This document shows positions 1 through 8,618 of a stretch of 64,000 nt of DNA, in pieces (position 1 is the stretch's first letter; each line of letters starts with the position of its first letter). Made by a program: the position numbers and the translations under genes. Source of the DNA: Agapetus fuscipes (taxonomy: Eukaryota > Arthropoda > Insecta > Trichoptera > Glossosomatidae); assembly GCA_951799405.1 (NCBI GenBank), contig OX637337.1, positions 16,490,347 through 16,554,346 of the forward strand, in the 5' to 3' direction. The notes below the pieces were generated by a model, which worked only from the letters and a program-made list of their open reading frames with translations, was not told the DNA's origin and ran no database searches.

Positions 1-186
1 CACCCCTGTTTCAGGGAAGGTCTGCAAGAGTTGCAGGGCTTAGGTTCATTTGAGATTGTTTTTTTTTATTGTAGGTCCACATGCGTGTGAGCGCGAAATT
101 ATGTGTGTCTGCTTGTGGGAATGCATTTAATATGAATCTCAAATGATACATATCTTTGCAACTTAGATTTAAATTAGATTTAGCCT
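1..186 (+). repeat. R1 repeat, cut by window edge
   Basis: The copy starts inside the conserved hairpin CCCTGTTTCAGGG and runs to the simple-repeat end (TTTAAATTAGATTTAG). It matches other R1 copies such as 56558-56805. Confidence 0.8.
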
Positions 187-287
187 TAGCCTCAAATGAT
201 TGATACTAATAATTCAATAATACCTATGTTTTAATTAATACTATTTTTTTTGGTCACATTTTACAAATACAAGTTCCAAATGAGACT

Positions 288-293
288 TTTATT
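288..293 (-). terminator. Poly(A) signal of esterase 1
   Basis: AATAAA on the minus strand, about 40 nt after the TGA. Its position suits a 3'-end processing signal. Confidence 0.55.
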
Positions 294-333
294 GTTTTTC
301 CTCAAACAGGAACTTTATCCGTGGACTTCTTTT

Positions 334-484
334 TCAGCTATCTTCAATGCTTTCCCAAAACATCATAGCATCTTTATTTGGATCTGTCCCCAAAGTTAAA
401 CGCTCGTCAATTTCCATATAATTTAAGCACTCTTTTGTAGCTGGTTTCCAGATTATATCTCCACAACTTGTAGGAGATGGGTCC
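334..484 (-). CDS. Esterase 1, terminal exon
   Basis: The acceptor CAG is at 485-487. The exon reads GDPSPTSCGDIIWKPATKE and onward to a TGA at 334-336, giving the family's usual C-terminal tail with the conserved Trp. It follows esterase 1 exon 1203-2220 in phase. Confidence 0.82.
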
Positions 485-2220
485 CTGAAAATAAATACAA
501 AATTCAGCTTTAAATTCTATAAAATCTATACAATATGATGTAACGACAAGCTTTAGATATTGAAGTGAAACACAGACTGGATTTTCTGGTGAAATATAGA
601 TATACTGTAGAACCTTGTTGACACTATAGTCGAGCGGACAAGGCAGTGGCATTCAAATTGGCGATTTTAATCAAGCACCGGTTCGAGTCCTGTCATGCTC
701 GTTTGAAGATATCTTTAGTCCAAAATAAGCTTCATTGAAGTAAAAACTGATAAATTAATATTCGTGATTTAAATACCTTTTTCAGGCCAGACAAAAATAA
801 AATGATGAATTGCATTGCTCATCACGAATTTATAAAAAAAATAATCTTGATTGTGATTGAAGTTATTGTAAATAAAGCCTATACGAAACTCAATAAATTT
901 GTTGACACGCAAAAATAAGACGCAACTAAGCTACACAAATAGAGTAACTTCTTGCCGCATTATCCCCGAACGGTTTCGCATGTGGCGAGTAGAATCTATT
1001 TATTTTTACAGGTAATGGGGCCAGCCTTACGTCAACCACTTCAGTTGAAGTGGGGGCTTCCCAGCTCCCAAGGGGGCTGGTACTCGTGAAGGCTGCAATA
1101 AACCTTGCCGGTATTTTATTTTAGGACGAATGAGAAATAATTTTGAAACTGACAAGGTACCTGGAGAAAAATGTGTAATATGCAAAAAAAATATATGCTC
1201 ACCCATTTTTAGCAAAGTTGGTCCACATTTCAGTCATACGGTTTCTCATTATCACATCTTGTTCAGTGGGAATGACATCCTCATGAATTTTTCTCACAAA
1301 AATGTAGCAATTGTCATCAGAATGACTAGCCTCATCCACATTCAGCAACTCACAGCCCTTCCTGATCTGGTTCAATAGGCCAAAGTAACAGAACTCATAA
1401 TAGAACACAGGAGCTCTCGAAGTGTTCACTAAATATTTAACGCTAGCATCCACAGGTCGTTTAAACCCAAAATCAGAGATCAATTCTATCCCGTTGTAAA
1501 GTGTATACGTAGTAACGGCTTTATCTTTAAAGTAATATTCTTTGATGCTTTTTGAAAGTTTTGTGGATCTTTCTGAATACCTTGGCACGTTCATATGCAA
1601 AGGAATGAAAAAATGAAAGTCATCTATTAGTTGACAGATTCTTGAGGCTTCAAAGTTGATCCTTTCAAACATAAAAACCGATTCCTTTGATGCATATCCC
1701 AACATCATAGGAATACTTCTAAACTTTCCAGTTCTCAATAATACTTCAGGATTTTCCGTTAAAACATTTTCTATGGCTTCAAATTGTTTTTCAACAACCG
1801 GGAGAAACGTTCCTGGTAAAAAGTGCTTGTCATTCAATTCACTCAGTGTTTTTATTGCAGTTTTAACTAAAACTTGATAAGGCACTTTCTGTAAAAACTT
1901 ATAAACTTCATCTAAATCTTTTGATTGTGATCCTAAATCAGTTGCAAGTTGAACGGCATTAGTAATAGGATCTCTTTGTTGTGCCCATGTGCATAAAGCT
2001 GAACCAGATTGTATAATTGCTTTATGAAACAATTTTTCCGCACTTGAAGACAAAGTTAGGTACTGTACAATGGCAGCTCCAGCACTTTGACCAAATAAAG
2101 TCACATTGTCAGGGTTTCCTCCAAAATTTTTAATGTTGCTTTTGATCCATTTCAAAGCCATGATGACATCTTTCAATCCAGCATTTCCTGGTGCGTTTTC
2201 GTTGTGTAAACATAAGAAAC
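334..2220 (-). CDS. Carboxylesterase (alpha-esterase type), 3' two exons only
   Basis: This is the C-terminal two thirds of a carboxyl/cholinesterase-family hydrolase, which cleaves carboxylic esters. Exons are 1203-2220 and 334-484, joined by a GT-AG intron with matching phase (two bases plus one). The fragment holds the nucleophile elbow GQSAG, the acid Glu in YASKES and the His in ASHSDD, so the whole Ser-Glu-His triad is present. It ends in the usual NGDPSP...W.P tail. The reading frame is open throughout. What is missing is the N-terminal ~150 residues, including the HGGG oxyanion hole and the start codon; a plausible acceptor at 2221-2222 implies an upstream exon ending in phase 1. I found no such exon before the neighbouring esterase, whose last exon ends at 8462. 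It could be a 5'-truncated duplicate (pseudogene) or have a first exon I failed to see. The gene is tandem to the complete esterase at 8462-12684. Confidence 0.82.
485..1202. other. Esterase 1 intron: two SINE pieces
   Basis: At about 612-700 there is a tRNA-like head with an A box (GTCGAGCGGACAAGG) and B box (GGTTCGAGTCC). From about 910 to 1160 lies a minus-strand R2 SINE fragment. No coding sequence was recognised. Confidence 0.6.
1203..2220 (-). CDS. Esterase 1, catalytic exon
   Basis: The acceptor AG is at 2221-2222 and the donor GTGAGC at 1197-1202. The exon starts in the glycine-rich segment GFLCLHNENAPGNAGLKD and carries the nucleophile Ser (GQSAG), acid Glu and catalytic His, ending in TEMWTNFAKNG. 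The 1018 bp are fully open. Confidence 0.85.
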
Positions 2221-2374
2221 CTATTTGCAATGTTACTATACATAAAAATGACAGATAAAAATAAATGCGACTTAATTATTTAATATTATAATGTATTCAC
2301 GTTTTTAAGTCCAACTTACAAATCGCGTAAACTTCAAAGTGACAGCCATATTTTTTTTGCTATTTACCCAGGGG

Positions 2375-2882
2375 TAGGGATGGGGGATATATATCGATAT
2401 ATCAAAAGTACCGATATTTTTTATGAAAAATATCGATATTTTCATCGATATTACAAATATCGATTAATCGATATTTCGATATTGTTTTTCAAGTATCAAA
2501 ATCGTATCAAAAACGATATTTTTTTGCAAATGTGACTTTTCCCCCCACACTTTATAGGTGGTTGTGTTTTGAAGCCAACATTTTTACGTAGCAAATTGCA
2601 TGTCTTCTCTCCCTCCTCCCCGTCGACAGATTTTTAACCCAAAAAAATTCGAAATTTTGAGGTGTTACCCGCCAGCGACCGATATTTTTTTTTGGAAAAT
2701 TTCGATATTTCCTCCCCCCTCCCCTCCCCCCCGGAAATTTTGGGACGTTACCCGCCAGCGACCAAAATATATTGAGGAAAAATATCGATATATTGAAATA
2801 TCGATATTCTTTCCTCGATATATTTCGATAGTGTTTAAAAATATCGATTCGATAGTATATTTTTTTCATTTGCCCATCCCTA
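2375..2882. mobile_element. hAT-type MITE with 8-bp target duplication
   Basis: The terminal inverted repeats are TAGGGATGGG and CCCATCCCTA. They are flanked by a perfect 8-bp duplication CCCAGGGG at 2367-2374 and 2883-2890, the hallmark of hAT transposition. The interior is built from CGATAT-rich inverted segments, with no transposase reading frame. A related fragment lies at about 39855-39956. The element sits 155 bp upstream of the first visible exon of esterase 1. Confidence 0.88.
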
Positions 2883-3186
2883 CCCAGGGGTACCAATTTT
2901 TTTTGTCAACAAAAATAGTTTCATTTTTCAGATTATATTATACCTACTATTACTATACTTACAAACAAGACGAATAAAAATAGGAGAAAAAATGTGATGT
3001 CACACGGCAGGGTCACAATTTTTTTATAGGTTGGTTGAATATTATTTTATAGGCTGTTGGTTGGGTATTTTTATATAGAGTTATTTTTTATAGGTTGGTT
3101 AAAATATTTGTAAATTTTTAACATTTTTCTCGGCGTGCAAGCGTTAGTCTTATACTATATGGGACTACCGTCCTTAGCAAAACGCT

Positions 3187-4425
3187 ATGCAACTAAGCTA
3201 CACATATAGTGTAACTTCTTGCCGCGTTATCGCCGAAGGGGTCGCATGTGACGAGTTGAACCTATTTATTTTTACAGGTAAGAGGGCCGCCCCTACGCTA
3301 ACCACTTCAGTTGAAGTGGGGGTTTTCCAGCTCCCGATGGGGCAGGTAGACTGGGTACGGTTGTTACAAGGTACGGTTGAAACAACTCCAATATCTCAGA
3401 AACTAGAATGAGCGATGCGGGGATTGGTCCTAGGGAAGAGTTAAACGGACTGCATGTCGCTACACGATTCTTCCTAATGTTCCACCCTTGGCGCGCAGAC
3501 AACCATTGCTTGAGGTCCCATTGTGTGTGTCAAAAGTAAGCATTTTTGAGGCATTTCTTTATGATATATCTAGAGTTCTAATATTATTATCGCATTTCAT
3601 TATATTCGTACTCAACTATTGTGTTTTAGAGATTATAATAAGCTGGTTTGTGTTGGTGTAGGAAACTATACCTCATGTCTGTGCCCGCCAGAGTTGGGGG
3701 TGGGTATAGGTACGGTTGTAACAATTTTTGTGGGGACGGTTGTTACATAGATTTTTTTCTTTTTTTGTTTTGCAGATGCTTAGACAACGTAAAAGAAAAA
3801 TTACAAGAGGGCAAGGAGACATAATATCGCTTTACATAAACGCGTAAAATGAACTGAAACTGGGGTTTCTTTGCGAAAAGCTGCGGAAAAGTATAGCGTA
3901 AACTACGTCTCTTTAATGAGATGCAAGCTAAAAAGAGATGCAGCTAGTGAAGATATTCAGAATGTTTAATGCCTATTGTGATGTCAATATTATATTTTTG
4001 TTATAAAAAAGATTTGAATGAATGAATTATGTTTTTATTTTGTTTTGTCTCAACTGTCCCCCAAGACTGTTATAACCGTCCCTGGTATGGGGTCAGTTGT
4101 AACAAGTGGATAGGTACTCTAAATTAAACGTTTGATTTCTCAAAAACTGGTCTACTAATGGCCAAGCTTCCATCTCAATTGCTTCAATCATTGTATATTG
4201 TCTTAGTTACAGTCTAGCAAGCAATCAAAGAAAAATTGTGACAACCGTACCCAGTCTACCCTATTCATTATTGTGAAGGCTGAGTAAGCCTTGCCGGTTT
4301 TTTATTTTGAGTTTGAAATAAAAACTGCAACGAGAAATAATTACTGACACCCTTGGTGGGATTCTAGCCCAAGATCTCGGCATGGAAAAGGTACAGGTAC
4401 TTTACCAACTGAGCTATCGACCGGA
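3187..4425 (-). mobile_element. R2 SINE split by a DNA transposon
   Basis: An R2 tRNA-derived SINE lies on the minus strand in two pieces. Its 3' body is at 3187-3348 and its head at 4257-4425, ending with the A-box complement in ACTGAGCTATCGACCGGA. The two pieces join at the point where intact R2 copies read GGCTGGTACTCATT. Element 3349-4256 was inserted there. Confidence 0.8.
3349..4256 (+). mobile_element. Pogo/Tc1-like DNA transposon remnant nested in a SINE
   Basis: The inverted termini GACTGGGTACGGTTGT and ACAACCGTACCCAGTC are flanked by TA at 3347-3348 and 4257-4258. Inside, after an acceptor-like TTTTGCAG, a plus-strand segment at 3777-3968 reads KRKITRGQGDIISLYINA, a break, then GVSLRKAAEKYSVNYVSL. 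That resembles the Psq/CENP-B-N helix-turn-helix of pogo-like transposases. A stop and a frameshift inactivate it. The motif ACGGTTGTWACA recurs near 3356, 3710, 3735, 4070-4105 and 4240, suggesting subterminal binding sites. Assignment to pogo is inference. Confidence 0.72.
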
Positions 4426-4449
4426 CTTTTTACAAATAAAGTAATTTAC

Positions 4450-4514
4450 CGTCCAACAACTTCTTCATCTAATGGAGCATCTACGATATCTGTGGGGGAA
4501 TCACCAAAGATCGC
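4450..4514 (-). CDS. Orphan micro-exon candidate
   Basis: The minus strand has TTTATTAG, then 65 open bases, then the donor GTAAAT. The frame reads AIFGDSPTDIVDAPLDEEVV followed by G and a split codon. It lies between repeats, and I could not link it to a neighbouring gene or recognise the protein. It could be an exon of a gene extending outside the window, a decayed exon, or chance. Confidence 0.3.
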
Positions 4515-4589
4515 CTAATAAAAAATAAAAAGTTTACCCACATTACAAAGTCCTAGTTTGCATACAGAAGGGTTCAATGACCATCTATA

Positions 4590-4790
4590 ATAATCTAGAA
4601 TCTAAGTTGCAACGAAATATAAACATTCAAAACTCATATCAAATGCATGCCCACAAACAGGCACGTGTAAGTTCGCGCTTACGAATGCCGAATGTGTACT
4701 TACAAATCAAAACCAAATCTCAAATGAAAATAAAATCTGCAACTCTTGCCGACCTTCCTTGAAACAGGGGGGACATTGACAAAGTGAATT
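4590..4790 (-). repeat. R1 repeat copy
   Basis: The copy runs from AATCTAAGTTGCAACG to GGGGACATTGACAAAGTGAA in minus orientation. It abuts an RTE-like LINE remnant at 4796. Confidence 0.7.
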
Positions 4791-4795
4791 ATTTT

Positions 4796-5512
4796 TTAAA
4801 CTGTGGGAGGACTGAGGAATGCGAGGAAATTGAGATTAGACTGAATGAAACAAGAGTGGAGGTCGTGAAAGAATTTGATTATCTGGGAAGCAAGTTTGAG
4901 TCGAATAGGAAATTGACGAAAGAATTGGAAAAGCGTGCTAGTAGAAGAAGAAGTGTAATGGGAACGATTAAAAGAATTGCCAGAAATAGGAAACTTACGA
5001 AGAATATGAGATCGGCGGTCCACAATGGCATATTGGTTAGTGGAAGTGAGGCTTAATGAATGTGAGCTGAGTAAAGTATGTACAGTTGAAGTAGCTTACC
5101 TGAGAGCAATGGCTGGAAAGACACTGTGATAGAGTACGTAATGATTGGAGGATGAACGAGTGTGGTATAAAAGAAAATATGAGAATGAAAGTACAAAAAA
5201 GTACGATGAGATGGTTCTGACATCTTGAAAGAATGGATGATGAACAATTAATGAAGAAAGTGTACCTACAAAGAAAATGTCAGAGGAAAGCGCGGAAGGG
5301 GAAGGCCGAGGAAAGAATTTTTAGATCAAATAGGTGAGATTGCGAAATAATGGAATCTGTAGAGTGAGAATAAGGAATGTATGAAAAATGTGATGAATAT
5401 TGAGGAAATGAAAGTGGTTTGTTAGGACAGAAAAAAGTGGAGGCGCATCTGCGGAGGTACCGGCCACCCCTAGTGGAACGGCGGCAGGATACAGTACAGT
5501 ACGGTACAGAGG
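4796..5512 (+). pseudogene. RTE-like LINE ORF2 C-terminal remnant
   Basis: A decayed reverse-transcriptase C-terminus. In frame from about 4796 it reads VKEFDYLGSKFE, then RNRKLTKNMRSAVHNGILV. After frame changes come MRWF.HLERMDDEQLMKKV and an RKKW-type end. The closing CGGCCACCCCTAGTGGAACGG is shared with the remnants near 43970 and 51835. Several stops and frameshifts show it is dead. Confidence 0.7.
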
Positions 5513-5554
5513 TCAGCTTCATACCAACCTATAAGTCAAGGATCTTTCTTGTGT

Positions 5555-5815
5555 CTAAATCTAAATCTAAATCTAAGCTGCAAAGATATGTATCATTTGA
5601 GATTCATATTAAATGCATTCCCACAAGCAGACATGCATAATTTCGCGCTTACACATGCTGCAAGTGGATCTACAATACAAAAAAAAAACAATCTCAAATA
5701 AACAAAAGCCCTGCAGCTCTTGCCGACCTTCCCTGAAGCAGGGGTGACATTGGCAAAGTGAACCATTTTTTACAGTATGGGTGGTCAGCCGCATACCAAC
5801 CATTGGCGCTTTTTC
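5555..5815 (-). repeat. R1 repeat, full copy with (TCTAAA)n end
   Basis: It begins with four TCTAAA-like units and ends at GTCAGCCGCATACCAACC. The conserved hairpin (CCCTG/CAGGG class) lies near 5730. About 5818-5895 is an R3 SINE tail fragment (GAGGGCTCTTGAGGTG). Confidence 0.8.
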
Positions 5816-6263
5816 CAGAGAAGACCAACCTCGCAGAGGGCTCTTGAGGTGTAATTAACACAAAACGGCGCTCACCAAATAAATCATCCAAATATTTTTT
5901 TTTCACTTAAGAATTTATATGGCTATTTCCATATTGTACGAGTATGCAGGTACACACCGCGGGGGAATAAAATTGATTTATTATCGATATATTATATTTT
6001 CATTGAAACTGCATAATCTGGTAGATGATTATAGCTTTACAAACGTCATACAGTGGGTTAATTTTTGCAAGAAAGTCGAGTGCAGATTTTGTGCAATTTA
6101 TTTTTTATTTGTTTTGGTATTTATATGGATTATTAGTTAATACATCCTACAACTCTTGCCAACCTTTCCTGAAACAGGGGTGACATTGGCAAAGTGAACC
6201 ATTTTCTGCAGCATGGTTAGTCAGCCACATACCAACCTATAGTTCATTTTAAATATAAGTGGA

Positions 6264-6533
6264 AGCACCGCAATTCGACTGCTCCAAGGAAGACGCACTT
6301 AGTCAAAAAATATAGTTTTGCAGGAAAGCCAATTGAATGTTATATTTTATTCCATGGAGGACAATGCATAAACTATTTTTTACATTAATTTATTAACGAA
6401 TTTAAAAGAGATAGAGACACGGCTGGAATCTTGGAATGAAGATAATGATTTCTTACCTTCAGAAATGGAAATAAGTCAAAAACCTAAATTTCGGAGCTAC
6501 TTCCTTCTTCCTTGGAGCAGTCGAATCGATGCT
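6264..6533. mobile_element. Short inverted-repeat element (MITE-like)
   Basis: ATTCGACTGCTCCAAGGAAG at about 6272-6291 is mirrored by CTTCCTTGGAGCAGTCGAAT near 6509-6528. The interior of about 215 bp has no open frame. No target duplication could be defined, so the superfamily is unknown. Confidence 0.55.
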
Positions 6534-7179
6534 CTTTATTATTATAATATTAGCATTACCGCTTAACAGTTTTAGACCAAACTTTTAGAAAATGTTAAGA
6601 TTAATCTAGAAAAGAATTGTGGATTTTGATTCCGATTGGATTACAATCTTTTTGTGGTTCTGTTGTTGCGAAAAGGCTGCCTCTTTTATCAGTGCAAAAT
6701 TGATTGCACATGCCCAAATGGCGTAGTGAAACACGCCGGGTACTGCTAGTAGTAAATAAAAAGAAGAGGCCGCATCCAAAACGTTCCAGGATAGGAAAAG
6801 GCAGACCTGTGAAAAATCATGTACTCGATGCAGACTTCCTGCTTGAACATGTTAGTGGATGAGGTAAGATTTCATTCGGTGCCCTCTTGGACTAACTTGA
6901 TTTGCTGTCCTCGTCTGTCTCGGCCTTAAAATGGCGAAGTATGTAAAAATTATGAGATAAAATATGCAAATAAATTATTTAGGATTGCAAAAGGAAAATT
7001 AAGTTTTTCAAGATAAGCATTTTAAACACTTTATTGGTTTTTTAGCAATGGTGGCTACTCCTACTAGTAGGTACGTAGTATTATAGTACCTACCTATACC
7101 TTATCTATGGTGCCTACTTGCAAAAACTTACTACAAAACAACAATGTAATTAAACAATGACATGTGCCTCCATTATACC

Positions 7180-8182
7180 TAAGGACTGGAAAATAGTGGT
7201 GTTATTTTTTTTGAATTTCGGTGTTATTTCCCTGAAAACAGGGAAATTCGCGTTATTTTTTATTATCAAAAACTGGGAGATTTCGTGTTATTTTTTAGGG
7301 TTGATTTGATCAAAATTAAGGTTGATATAATTGCACACCAATAAATATTACAAATATTTAAGATTTATTATATAAAAAACAATACGTAGGTTGTTACAAA
7401 AACAATGAATAAACAGAATGTGAATCAATACGAGTACAAGCTGACAAAAAAACCATTGATTGAAAAAGTATTCATATTTCAATGACACACGGAATACCCT
7501 GCAATATCCTTTAAAAATATTTAATTTTTCTGCGTGAGAAGAGGGTTATCCAATTTTTCAAAGGATATTGGCTTTTATGAAAGCCTCAACTGTGCTCCAG
7601 CAACAGTTTCACTCCTTGAAGAATTTTCCTTCATTGATGTCACAATCGAAGTCTGCTTGGATGATCCAGGACAGTTCTGTTTATCTTTATTTTTTTAAAT
7701 AATATATATATTTTTTAATAGGAATGCAATTCACCAACCTATTCTGCCTGGCCAGAAACAGGTATTAATATCATCAATTAATAATTCATTCTTGTTTCTT
7801 TTAATGAATTATTAATTAATAATTACCGAATAACATCTGTTGAACCAGGTTCAAATTTAAAGTCAAATGACCCCGGCGGGGATCGAACCAACGTTGTTCA
7901 ATTCCAAACACGCTACAAATATCAGCCCACTTGGCCCCCTCGGTCATAACACTGAACGATTTTCCTGCACTTTACAAAGGGTTTTCGCAGGAATCTTTCC
8001 TCTCCCACGAAATCGTTACATTGCAAAAGCGACACATCACAACTTTTTCGTACAATTTTTACCAAAAGTACGAAAATTCGCGATATTTGCGAAAAATTTC
8101 AAATTTCGCGTTATTTGCGTAAAAACCTCAAAATTCGCGAATAAATTCGTTTTATCGCGATCGCGAAATTTTCCAGTCCCTA
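7180..8182. mobile_element. hAT-type nonautonomous element, copy 1
   Basis: The ends are TAAGGACTGGAAAA (one mismatch) and TTTTCCAGTCCCTA, the same as the 984-bp copy at 19882-20865. Both ends are rich in CGCGTTATTTTT-like subterminal repeats. The middle (about 7725-7960) contains an inverted R4 tRNA-Leu-like SINE. The flanking duplication is imperfect here (ATTATACC versus ATTTATACC nearby). Confidence 0.75.
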
Positions 8183-8461
8183 AATTTATACCTAGTTACA
8201 CTAATTAAGTTATTATTTGTTAAGCCCACAGATCCTTAAACCTAATGATAAACGGCTATTTTTTTTAATAAATGCCATGAGAACTTTCAATGCTTGGTGT
8301 ACATGATTAGTTGCAAGCACCAATCTCAATAATTTTCAAGCAACTGACATTATTATTTTCCCATACCATTGTTTGTGAATAAGAATAATAGAATATCATA
8401 GTGCAAACAAAATCCCCTACAAAAAAATGGTAATTTTAACTTCATAAAAGTTGTATTATTT

Positions 8462-8618
8462 TTATGACTTAAACAGAGTCCTCCAGAATCTTAATCTCTC
8501 GGCAACTGGATTCTGGACAAGTGTAAGATCTTTATCAATTAACAAACAGTTCAAGGTGTCAGAAGTGGCAGGTTCCCAAAGTGTGGAAATATCGTCCGAC
8601 ACTTGCGGTGTGGGATTA
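8462..8618 (-). CDS. Esterase 2 terminal exon
   Basis: The acceptor TTCCAG is at 8619-8624. The exon reads (S)NPTPQVSDDISTLWEPATS and on to a TAA at 8462-8464. It fits the phase of exon 2, and NPTP plus W.P is the canonical esterase C-terminus. Confidence 0.87.

Larger units (their letters stand above)
2221..8461. other. Interval between the two esterases
   Basis: Apart from the elements listed separately, this holds an R1 fragment at about 6145-6245 and an orphan plus-strand coding-like stretch at 6764-6850 (KKRPHPKRSRIGKGRPVKNH). About 8183-8460 has nothing recognisable. No exon with an HGGG motif that could start esterase 1 was seen. Confidence 0.6.

Noticed and set aside
334..484. Terminal exon 334-484 as the end of esterase 2
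   Set aside because: It is in phase, but esterase 2 has its own closer terminal exon at 8462-8618 with the canonical NPTP...W.P tail.
2552..2977. Opposite-strand open frames over 2552-2977
   Set aside because: They overlap the hAT MITE at 2375-2882 and are built of its CGATAT and C-rich repeats; no protein-like composition.
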